Of a stretch of 64,000 nucleotides of DNA, positions 55,940 through 64,000 are shown in pieces (the stretch's first letter is position 1; each line of letters starts with the position of its first letter). The stretch is from Delphinapterus leucas (Eukaryota; Chordata; Mammalia; Artiodactyla; Monodontidae), in contig NW_022098058.1 of assembly GCF_002288925.2 (NCBI RefSeq), positions 1,250,021 to 1,314,020 of the forward strand, in the 5' to 3' direction. Below the pieces are notes generated by a model. The model saw nothing but the letters and a program-made list of their open reading frames with translations, had not been told where the DNA came from and made no database searches. The position numbers and the translations under genes were made by a program.

Positions 55940-56480
55940 TGCCGAGGCCTCTTGTCTAAAGGCTGAGTAACATTCCATCAAATGGCTGTGACCATCTGTT
56001 ATGGACTCAATGTGAGTGTCCCCCCAAATTCATTTACTGAAGCCTTTAGCCCCCAATATGATGTTATTTGGAGGTGGGGCCTTTGGGAGGTAATGAAATT
56101 TAGATGAGGTCATGAGGGTGGGGCTCCTATGATGGGATTAGTGTCCTTATACGAAGAGGAAGAGACCAGAGTTCTTGAGCTCTCTATTGTTCTCTCTTTC
56201 TATGCCACTTGAGGATATGCAAGGAGGTAGCCATTTGTAAACCAGGAAGAGAGCCCTCACCAAGAATTTGACCATGCTGCCATCTTTATTTTGGACTTCC
56301 CAACCTCTAGAACTGTGAGAAATAACTATCTGGTTTCTAAGTCACCCAGTCTGTGGTATTTTATCACAGCAGCCCAAGTTAAGACACCATCCAACGCTTA
56401 ACTATTCTCCTCCCAATGGACATTATATAGGTTCTGCTTTTGTTTGTTTGTTATTATAACTAGTACTGCAATATCATATT
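55940..56480 (-). mobile_element. old L1 fragment, antisense, split by an LTR
   Basis: 'ggctgagtaacattccatcaaatggctgtgaccatc' on the left and 'gcttaactattctcctcccaatggacattatataggttctgc...ttataactagtactgcaatatcat' on the right match consecutive parts of an inverted L1 ORF2/3' end ('gagtaatattccattgtat...gatggacatttaggttg...aatagtgctgcaatgaacat'). Confidence 0.65.
55997..56386 (+). mobile_element. MLT1-type solo LTR with perfect 5-bp duplication
   Basis: Order: 'tgttatggactcaatgtg', 'cccaaattcatttactgaagcctttagcccccaatatgatg', 'ggaggtggggcctttgggaggtaatg', 'gatgaggtcatgagggtggggctcc', 'gagagccctcacc', 'ctctagaactgtgagaaataac', 'cagtctgtggtattttatcacagcagcc'. TG...CA ends are flanked by ccatc on both sides (55992-55996, 56387-56391). 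This is the MaLR class of endogenous retrovirus-like elements. No internal genes. Confidence 0.96.
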
Positions 56481-57194
56481 TGAAAGGGATTTAGAGGGTG
56501 TAGAACTGCATTCAAACATTAGCTATGTCCCTTACTAGCTGGTGAGACCCTAAAGGGGAAATAGTAGTTTTTCCTGATTCAAAGCATTGATCATGGGAAA
56601 GCGCTATATAAACTATATGGCACTCTACAAATTTCACTGTGACTGGAGGTGCTAAGCCCTGTCCAAAAAGAATTGCAAACACATGGTCCCTGTCCATTGG
56701 AAACTTGCCATTGAGACAGACAGCAATTTGAGCTATTAAATAGAGGAATTATGATAGAGAAGAAGTGGGAGACTAACCTCTAGACTTTGAAGTATAAATG
56801 TGAGAGAAAAAAAATCAATCTTCAAAAAGGCCTTAGGAATTACAAAATTCATATAGGTTGTAGGTTGACTAGTAACCATAAAGATGGCATTTAAAAGCAA
56901 ACTGTTTAAAGTAGAGGCTAATAATGTGACATTTATATGCAAGGCATCATTTGTGTGCTTGGGGGGTGGGGGGAAATAACTACAGCCTGGAAGATAGTAA
57001 ACTGTGTCCTATGGAGATTAGAGCCATGAGCCATGAAAAGAAAATGTATTCATCCTTTAAATATCATTGGTACTTTTTAAGATAAATGAGCTATATTATC
57101 AAAACTAAAATTGTCTTATTTGAATATACTTTATGAAGACCCTCTATATAGTAAGAGTATGGTATTAGGGGGTTGGACAAGATTCTTTTGTTCA
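56481..57194. other. no confident feature
   Basis: 56500-56550 may be MIR ('cattagctatgtcccttactagctgg'). The remainder is AT-rich and unassigned. Confidence 0.4.
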
Positions 57195-57520
57195 GTCACT
57201 AAATATTTATTGGTGTCTATGACACGCTAGTCTGCTATACTCTAAGATAAACAGAAAGATGAAGAAGATGAGCTCCCTGTCCTCAAGGAGCACACACACA
57301 CAAAAAGTGAGGTGTACCATCCAATAAGAGTACCTGCAAAGTGCTATAGAAGCAAAAGGAGGAAGCAAGTAATTCTACCCAATAAAGGGGTGTTCAGAAA
57401 AGTTCTCACAGTTGAAGCCACTTTTGATCTGGATCTTAATGGATGGGCGGTTTCCCTGGCAAAGAAGAAGGATCATGGATACGTGTGCACACCCCTGGAA
57501 TAGAAAGCAAAAGCAATTCC
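57195..57520 (-). mobile_element. L2 LINE 3' region, antisense
   Basis: 'cactaaatatttattggtgtctatgacacgc' and 'gagctccctgtcctcaaggagc' are inverted L2. 'gttgaagccacttttgatctggatcttaatggatgggcgg' continues in order. Confidence 0.78.
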
Positions 57521-57559
57521 AGATCCCAAAAAGACAGGGTTCCAGGTCATCTTGCTCTG

Positions 57560-57728
57560 AGTAGTCTAAAGTTACCTGCATCAGCATTACCTGGTGTGCT
57601 TGTTTCAAATGCAGCAGATTCCTGGGCTTCACCACACACTACTGAATCCCATGGTAGAGTCCAGCAGTTTGCACCTTACTAAACTCCTCCAGTCACTCTG
57701 ACACATACCAACCTTTAAAAACCAGTGG
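57560..57728 (+). mobile_element. MER5-type hAT fossil
   Basis: 'cctgcatcagcattacctggtgtgcttgtttcaaatgcagcagattcctgggcttcaccacacactactgaatcc' is close to the MER5A pattern. It ends 'ttaaaaaccagtgg', near the expected terminus. Confidence 0.85.
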
Positions 57729-58654
57729 TACCAACAACACAATGGTACTTTCCAAGCACAAATCAAGTCACAACTGCCCCCTGAGGTAATCAGCTGTCAG
57801 TGGTCTGGAAATGCACCAACAGAGGCCATGGAGCAGGAGAGGGGTGAACATACAGGCACCTCCTTCAAGCCACTTCCAAAGACTTGACACCACCCCCTCG
57901 CCAGCCCCGTGACAGCCAGCCAAGGCTGGTCCAGATGGATATACTCCTTAAACAGGCAGACACCATTTTGTTAGCTTAAAACCAGTTTTCCAACAGGAAG
58001 GCTCAGTAACAACGGACCAGACATGAAGGACAGTGGCAGGAGCCAACCATATCCCACTCTGTGCTCTCTCGACCACCACCTCTAACTCTCACAAATCAGA
58101 CTGGTAGACCCCAAGACCCCCCAGTGAGGCAAGGGGAGAGGGAGCTCCCCTGACATCCATTGGTGGTTGAACCAGTGCTGAAGCTCAGGTGATGGAAAAG
58201 CCCAGAAGCCAAGGCAGATGTTCAGCCAAATTAAGTGGTTCCAGGAGAAAATGAAAGCTTGCCTGCCAAGACATCTGGTGTCCATTAACCTCCTAAGCAG
58301 AGCTGCAGCAGAGCCATCTGCTAGAATAGACGCTCTGGAGGCAAGGAGCCTCCCCCACCTCTGTGTGCCTCAGCTTGCTCCCAGCAAAGGCCTGGCCTTA
58401 AGAAGAGACAGAAGAACACTGGTCCATTCGATTCCTTCCAAACTTGGGGGCCAGCAAAGAGAATGGTGAAGAGATACCCCATGACGCCACAGTCACAGGA
58501 TGTGATGCTAGCCATCAGGGAAAGTAAACTGACATCAAGGAGAGCTTAGTCACTATCAAGTGCCTGGTGACACTCAAGGAGACACTGTACAAAGACTGTG
58601 GGTGCTCCTGGAGAAATGGGACTTCTAAGTGGTGCATCTGATCAATACAGAGAG
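57729..58654. other. no recognised feature
   Basis: Frames of 67-83 codons on both strands. No family or exon recognised. Confidence 0.45.
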
Positions 58655-58825
58655 AGGAAAGAAACTAACATTTAATGAGGACCCACCATGGGCCAGGCAA
58701 CGTGCTAGGTATTTCCAGATACATCTATCTTATTTAATCCTTACAACAACTCTACGCCCTAGGTGTTGTTATTTGCATTTTATAAATGACAAGACTGGGA
58801 TTCAAACTCACGTCTCCTAAACTTC
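58655..58825 (-). repeat. MIR, antisense
   Basis: 'aacatttaatgaggacccaccatgggccaggcaacgtgctaggtatttccagatacatc...atttaatccttacaacaactctacgccctagg' is inverted MIR. Confidence 0.92.
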
Positions 58826-59749
58826 CAGGAAAAGTTCAATACTTCTTTCGTTAGATGACTGTGCCACAATTAAGCCAGTCTCTTCGGTTCAGAGGATGGG
58901 TGGGAGGGGTGGGGGAAGGGCTATAACAAAAGATTATGCATGGATGAGGTTTGCTGCCTTTGATGCTTTTGAAGATGACCAGACTGAGGCTTGAAATGTA
59001 TCCATGGAAACAGCTATGGTAGGAGCAGAGGCCAAATTAGTTCACCCTTGAGGCAGTTGGGTGGGGACTCTGGAGACTGTTCCTTGATGCAGAGAGACAG
59101 CGGTGTCAGCTCCCACTTCATCTTCCAGGCTCTGCCTCGCCTGTCCCCACAGCTGGACCACCGGAAGGCACAGTCTCCTCCCAAGACACCAGCCAATCCA
59201 GATACCAGGCCTTTTATGAAGCCAAACCTTAATTACGTCTGAGCCCCCAGTTCCAGGGGGCTGAAAACCCTCCCAGGGAGGCCCAAGGACAAGCTGCCAC
59301 TCTGGATTGTACTAGCCTGACCTGCGCTACCAAAGACCTGGGCCTCACCCTTGAACTCTTGTCTAGAGCAGAGTTTTTTACCGCCCCTACTCAGACCTCC
59401 AGGTAGAAACTGCCTGCCTGTCTCACCTTGAGCCCCCTCCTAGATTCCTGCCCCAGCTCTGTCCAGACCCTAGGAACCCTTCTTTCTCTTTGTGAGAACC
59501 GCCAAACTGACATTCGGCCTGATTCTCCACTGAGCCTGCAGGCCTTGGACTTTGCCTTCGCCACCTAGACCTCTATTGTTTTTCCTGCATCCATTCCCCC
59601 ACACCAGGATGGTGGTAACATCCCCCAGCTGCCCGTGGGGTTGGCACCCCACAGCCCTCAGCTGAGCCCATCTCTAGATGTGCTCTAGGCCTCTCCAAAG
59701 GTCACAGTGCCTTTTGGGGGGAAACCAACCCCAGTGACAGGTTGCTGTG
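58826..59749. other. no recognised feature
   Basis: GC-rich right half. Nothing supported as exon, RNA or known repeat. Confidence 0.4.
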
Positions 59750-60000
59750 AGGGTGTAAGTTCAGCCTCCTCCCCAGTTCATGACAACTCTGTAGGCCATT
59801 CCACTTCAGTGCTCCCTGTGAGATCAGCTGAGGCTTTCGATATGACTGCATAGCAGGTCAGCTTCTCTCTCTGCCCAATCCTGCTTCCTTCCCTCCTGCA
59901 CAGACGTTGATCCTAAGAGCAATCCTCAACAACCGTACTGCACAGAAGTCTCCAACTCAAAGTCTGTTTCCCAGAGAACCCAGCCTCATAAAGACAGTTT
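59750..60000 (+). mobile_element. LTR-like repeat end
   Basis: 'cccaatcctgcttccttccctcctgcacagacgttgatcctaagagcaatcctcaa' and 'caactcaaagtctgtttcccagagaacccagcctcataaagacag' match the 3' portion of a mammalian LTR. Left limit uncertain; it may start near 59480. Confidence 0.55.
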
Positions 60001-60104
60001 TGTCCTCTTTAAACTAGAGAGCACCATATCCCATGCCCCTCCCAGCTTGTCCCTGTAGCTGCAGCCTGTCCCTATATTGGAACACTCACCCACTCTCCTG
60101 AGCT

Positions 60105-60245
60105 CAGGAAAATCTGGGGCATTGAACCTGGATTCTATTCCTAACTCTACCATATACTTGCTGGGCCCCTTAGGGAATTATTTAACCTCTCTGGTCAGTT
60201 TCCTATCTATAAACTGATAAATGAGGGGCAGTTATCCTTGCAGCT
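60105..60245 (+). repeat. MIR
   Basis: 'attgaacctggattctattcctaactctaccatatacttgctgggccccttagggaattatttaacctctctggtcagtttcc' is MIR. Confidence 0.85.
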
Positions 60246-60264
60246 CATAGCATTTTTAATTATC

Positions 60265-60580
60265 TTATTCATTCAACAAACACATATTGAGAACTGACCA
60301 CATGTTTTCATCCCTCAGACCCCAACTTAAATGTCACTTCCTCCAGGAAGCCCTCTCAAGCTCCAAAGCTGGGATATATAGTTCTTCTGTGCTCCTGCAG
60401 CCCCTGATCTTACCCTTCCTGTGGCTCTTACCCCCTGAATTGCAATTACCTGCTTTATGTCTTTTCCTCCATTGGACCATGAGGTCCATGAGGGCAGGAA
60501 AGGCGTTTATATCCTCCATGCCTAGTTCAGGGCCTGGCCCATGGTAAGACTGTAAAAATATGTATAAACTAATTAAGTCA
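60265..60580 (+). mobile_element. L2 LINE 3' region
   Basis: 'cttaaatgtcacttcctccaggaagccctctcaag', 'tggaccatgaggtccatgagggcaggaaagg', 'ctccatgcctagttcagggcctggcccatgg' run in L2 order. 60265-60300 is a separate inverted L2 tip ('ttattcattcaacaaacacatattgag'). Confidence 0.9.
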
Positions 60581-60614
60581 TTAAGCTAGGTGTTGCAGGA
60601 AAAGCAAAGACAAC

Positions 60615-60750
60615 ATCCTGAGTTCACAAGACCCTTTACAACGTGCAAATTGCTTTCATACCCAGGTCTCATTTGGTCTTCATAACAACCTTGCGGGGTA
60701 GGCAGGACTGAAACAGTATTCCCATTCTGTAGATGAAACAGAGGCCAATA
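60615..60750 (-). repeat. MIR-like, antisense
   Basis: 'caagaccctttacaacgtgcaaattgctttcatacccaggtctcatttggtcttcataacaaccttgcggggtaggc' resembles the same type as 7010-7420. Confidence 0.65.
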
Positions 60751-61968
60751 TGTGTCAAACTGACTTACACCCTGCTGGAGCCTGGTCTCCTGACTGCTCA
60801 GCAGGCAGCTCCCTTCCATCCCCCTGCCCCACCAAAGCACAGCGAGGTGGAGGCAGGCCTCACTAGTACTGGTGCACACGCTAGGAAGCGCTTGCCTCCA
60901 TCCCCAGCCCACTGGTGCGTGGGATCTGTGATTGCCCTCATCTGTAGACCACCGTCCTAAGAGTGAATGAAGAAGCCATGAAGCATCTGGGACCTGTCTT
61001 GGAAACTACTTAGACCCCAAGGCAGAACAGCACATGTGACAAAAATCCATGTGACACTCAGGAAAGCTGGCGAAGGCAGAGTGCCTGCCTGCCTAACACA
61101 CCGCAGGAGTGGAAGCCTGGGTGACTGGCCTCTCAACTCTGGGCAGAGCATTAGTGTGGGAAGTGCCCTGGGGATACAGAGAGCAGGGGGGTGGGTCGGC
61201 CCTCCCACCCTGTTCCCCCCTCCCCCAGGCCTGAGCTAGCTGTGCCTTTTCTCCCACTGGCTTCGCCTCCAAACTTATCTCTGTTTCCGTGTGGAACACT
61301 CGTCGTCTCAGCTCCCTCAATATCCTATCAGTGGGGAGATAAAATGAAGAAAGAGGGAGGGGCGTGCACACAAAAGCTCTCTTCCAGCTGCAAAATAGAA
61401 ATTCTTTTCTCCTCTACTCCACAGGGGGAACAAATGCTACACCCAAACACAGTACCAAATGGATCTTAACTCTCCCTAGGGTCTTCTTATTTTTTAAGTC
61501 CTAAATAAATGCATGAATTTTCCCTAAAGAAACTGTGATAATACAATTATCGATACACAGAGGCTTTAGCTGGGAAATCGCCTGCCCTCCCCACTTCCCA
61601 ACCCTGGCCTCCGTAGGAGTCAGGCTTTGAAAAGAAGAAATCTATTGTCGCTGGGGAACACGGAGCTGAATCACCAACCCCAGCAGAGTGGCGATGCTGA
61701 AACCACCCTTTGTGGAGGGAACCGGGAGGCTGCACGTTAATGGCTGGACGTTATTGGCAGCAACGCTGGGGCCTATTCTCTCAGCTTGTTTAAGCTTCCA
61801 TGGGCCATAAACATTGATCACCATTTAAAGTGCACCAACTTTGTGATATAAATCACTTGTCTGCCTGGAGCTCTGGGAGAGAATCTCCTTTCAGACCCCA
61901 ACTAACCATGGGAGGAACACCCAGAGAATTACTGATCTAGATCTGAAAATGAGTGATGAACTCTAGAC
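60751..61968. other. no repeat recognised; possible conserved non-coding patch 61735-61860
   Basis: 61735-61860 ('acgttaatggctggacgttattggc...ccataaacattgatcaccatttaaag') is repeat-free, AT-rich in phrases, and lacks the substitution pattern of decayed repeats. Without an alignment, conservation is only a guess. Frames up to 92 codons, none recognised. Confidence 0.35.
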
Positions 61969-62051
61969 CAGAGCTATCCAATCAAAATCTGAAGCAAGCC
62001 ACAGTGTCATTTTAAGTTTTCTGGTGGCCACATTAAAAAATAAAAAGAGGT

Positions 62052-62270
62052 GGGGGTGGGGGCAAGATAGGTGAGGGTATTAAGAGGTACAAACTACTAG
62101 GTATAAAATAAGTAAGTTACAAGAATGTAATGTACAGCACAGGGAATATAGCCAATATTTTATAAGTTTATAAGGATAACTTTATCTATAAAAATATTGA
62201 ATTACCATGTTATATACCTGAAACTAATATAATATTGTAACTCAACTACACTTTAATTTAAAAAATAATA
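62052..62270 (+). mobile_element. 5'-truncated LINE-1 3' UTR inserted in the hAT element
   Basis: 'ggtataaaataagtaagttacaagaatgtaatgtacagcacagggaatatagcc' through 'cctgaaactaatataatattgtaactcaactacactttaat' is a mammalian L1 3' UTR. Likely duplication: ataaaaagaggt (62040-62051) and ataaaaatagaggt (62617-62630). Only about 220 bp of the element was copied. Confidence 0.85.
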
Positions 62271-62573
62271 GGGACCACTTACCAGTGGTCCACTGGTAAA
62301 GAGTCCGCCTTCCAATGCAGGGGACGCAGGTTTAATCCCTGGTGGGGGAACCAAGATCCCACATGCCGCAAAGCAACTAAGCCCGTGCGCCACAACTACT
62401 GAGCCAGCACACCTCAACTAGAGAGCCTGCGTGCTGCAAACTACAGAGCCCACGTGCCCTGGAGCCTGCGCGCCACAACTAGAGAGAAGCCTGCACTGCA
62501 ACAAAGATCCCGCATACCTCAACTAAGACCCGAAACAGCCCAAAAAATAAAATAAAAAATAAATAAATAAAAT
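62271..62573 (+). mobile_element. CHR-2-type SINE in the L1 A-tail
   Basis: 'gtggtccactggtaaagagtccgccttccaatgcaggggacgcaggtttaatccc' is the tRNA-like head. Repeated 'cacaactac/ctag' modules form the body and (AAATA)n the tail. It sits exactly where the A-rich tail of the preceding L1 would be. Confidence 0.93.
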
Positions 62574-62899
62574 AACTTTAAAAATATACAAAATTTTAAA
62601 AATAAAAAATAATAAAATAAAAATAGAGGTAAAATTACTTTTAATAATATATTTTGTTTAACCAGGAGGCAGGAGGAGGCAATATATCCGAAATATTATG
62701 TCAATATATAATCAATATAAAAGGTTATTACTTGAGATATTTCACATTCTCCTTATTCTGTACTAAAGTTTTCAAAATACGCACGCATTTTGCATTCACA
62801 GCATGTCACAATTTGGACTAACCACATTTCAAAGCTCAGCAGTCACATGTGGCTGGTGGCTACCATATTGGACAGCCTAGCTCTAAAGTCCGCAGAATA

Positions 62900-63045
62900 T
62901 ATATAATTTGATCTTTACAACAAGCCCCCTGAAGTAGGAATTAGCATCACCATTTCATAGATGAGAGAGCTGAGGTTCAGACAGAATAAAAGAGTCGACC
63001 TCACACAAATCTAGAAGCTACATCTCCTGCCTCCTGGTCCTAAGC
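62900..63045 (-). repeat. MIR, antisense
   Basis: 'gatctttacaacaagccccctgaagtaggaattagcatcaccatttcatagatgagagagctgagg' is inverted MIR. Confidence 0.85.
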
Positions 63046-63548
63046 ACCTATCATTTCCCTGCACTTACACAAAGCAGGATAAAAATTATGGCAAAGATAA
63101 ATCCAGTGCTTATACAACGCAGGTGCAGGATTCACAACAGCCAGAAGTGGAAGCAACCCAAATGCCCATCAATGGATGGATGGATAAACAAAACGTGGTA
63201 TATGCATACAATGGAATACTATTCAGCCTTAAAAAGGAAGGAAATTCTGACACATGCTGCAATAAGGATGAACCTTGAGGACATTATGTGAAGTAGAATA
63301 AGCCAGTCACAAAAAGACAAGCACTGTATGATTCTACCTATATGAGGTCCCTAGAGCAGTCAGACGCAGAGATAGAAAGTAGAATGGTGGTTGCCAGAGT
63401 CTAGGGGAGGATCATGGGAGTTACTGTTTTAATGCAACCAGATGGGAAGGTGAAAAAAGGCTCTGGAGGTGGATGGTGATGATGGTTGCACAACAATGTG
63501 AATGTACTTAATGCCACCAAACTGTACACTTAAAAATAGTTTAAATGG

Positions 63549-63758
63549 GGCTTCCCTGGTGGCGCAGTGGTTGGGAGTCCACCTGCCGATGCAGGGGACA
63601 CGGGTTCGTGCCCCGGTCCAGGAGGATCCCACATGCCGGCAGAGCAGCTGGGCCCATGAGCCATGGCCGCTGGGCCTGTGCATCCGGAGCCTGTGCTCCG
63701 CGCAACGGGAGAGGCCACAACAGTAAGAGGCCCGCGTGCCGGAAAAAAAAAAAAAAAA
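63549..63758 (+). mobile_element. young CHR SINE, toothed-whale-like layout
   Basis: Well preserved head (ggcttccctggtggcgcagtgg) with B-box-like gggttcgtgcccc. The body is short: 'gagccatggccgctgggcctgtgcatccggagcctgtgctccgcgcaacgggagaggcc'. It ends 'cccgcgtgccgg' plus A21. Duplication aaaaatagtttaaatgg (63532-63548) and aaaaatagcttaaatgg (63759-63775), 16 of 17. It is the least decayed repeat in the window. Confidence 0.96.
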
Positions 63759-63775
63759 AAAAATAGCTTAAATGG

Positions 63776-63887
63776 GAAATTCCCTGGCAGTCCAGTGATT
63801 AGGACTCTGCGCTTACGCTGCTGAGCGCCTGGGTTCAATCCCTGACCAGGGAACTGAGATCCCGCAAGCCATGTGCTCAAAAACAAA
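63776..63887 (+). mobile_element. older CHR SINE stacked at the same site
   Basis: 'gaaattccctggcagtccagtgattaggactctgcgcttacgctgctgagcgcctgggttcaatccctgaccagggaactgagatcccgcaagcc' is the short CHR layout, like 561-696. Its right flank carries agtttaaatgg (63888-63898), the third copy of the target seen at 63538-63548. Confidence 0.93.
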
Positions 63888-64000
63888 AGTTTAAATGGTC
63901 CATTTTCTGTTATATTTTAACCACAATTTTAAAAATCATTTGTAAAAAGAAATGCAAGTGCTGTGCTGAACTCTATGAGCATTTTCACATCTTATCCTCA

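Larger units (their letters stand above)
61969..62880 (+). mobile_element. hAT-type DNA transposon, split by L1 and SINE
   Basis: Left part 61969-62051 starts CAGAGCTATCCAAT. Right part 62630-62880 ends ATTGGACAGCCTAG, an imperfect inverted terminus. The 8-bp flanks ctctagac (61961-61968) and ctctaaag (62881-62888) agree at 6 of 8. The internal pattern ('ggccacattaaaaaataaaaag', 'ttttaataatatattttgtttaacc', 'cacatgtggctggtggctaccatattgg') is a common mammalian non-autonomous hAT. I do not assign the MER number. Confidence 0.85.
63125..63935 (+). mobile_element. L1MB-type LINE-1 3' end, interrupted by two SINEs
   Basis: The ORF2 end is visible at 63200-63235 (frame reads MEYYSALK). The 3' UTR has 'gaataagccagtcacaaaaagacaagcactgtatgattctacctatatgaggtccctag' and 'gatggttgcacaacaatgtgaatgtacttaatgccaccaaactgtacacttaaaaatag'. 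After the SINE pair it resumes as 'ttaaatggtccattttctgttatattttaaccacaa'. Same type as 19640-20097. Confidence 0.92.

Overview
The window reads as a piece of a mammalian nuclear chromosome, most probably from a cetacean. Eight tRNA-derived SINEs of the CHR family (shared by Cetacea, Hippopotamidae and Ruminantia) are present. One of them (63549-63758) has the short internal layout I associate with toothed whales. The single large LINE-1 has an artiodactyl/whale-type 3' UTR, and I saw no ruminant Bov-B or BovA2 element. The species call comes from repeat recognition by eye, not from a database comparison.

No protein-coding gene, tRNA gene or rRNA gene can be supported. Open reading frames are short, on both strands, mostly inside repeats or GC-rich stretches. 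The only recognisable protein sequence is degraded LINE-1 ORF2. The window therefore looks intergenic or intronic. One minus-strand patch (28110-28467) has an exon-like arrangement but is weak.

Layout. 1-11 kb: sparse old repeats (a hAT element, MIR, L2 in both orientations, LTR-like remnants). 11-20 kb: two CHR SINEs with clear target-site duplications, an antisense old L1, more MIR and LTR-like sequence, and an L1MB-type tail. 20-28 kb: a GC-rich, G-rich block, an almost continuous run of L2 sequence from 22.5 to 25.5 kb, and inside it an unidentified AT-rich retro-inserted sequence (23370-24118). 28-42 kb: MIR/L2 fragments, three nested or isolated LTRs, a long TC/AC microsatellite and a repeat-poor stretch with clustered homeodomain-type sites (41569-41643). 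42256-45269: a 5'-truncated LINE-1. 45-57 kb: a palindrome next to an octamer site, LTR-like and L2 fragments, a 103-nt pure pyrimidine tract, an LTR inserted into an L2, a SINE inserted into a MIR, and an MLT1-type LTR with a perfect duplication. 57-64 kb: L2, MER5 and MIR remnants, then two nests: an L1 tail plus SINE inside a hAT transposon, and two SINEs stacked at one target site inside an L1MB tail.

Nothing here forms an operon or pathway. The biology on view is layered retrotransposition, with L1-type machinery moving its own copy, the SINEs and at least one other transcript. Several nests give relative insertion ages. Repeat family names are from memory of consensus sequences. Boundaries are approximate unless a target-site duplication fixes them.
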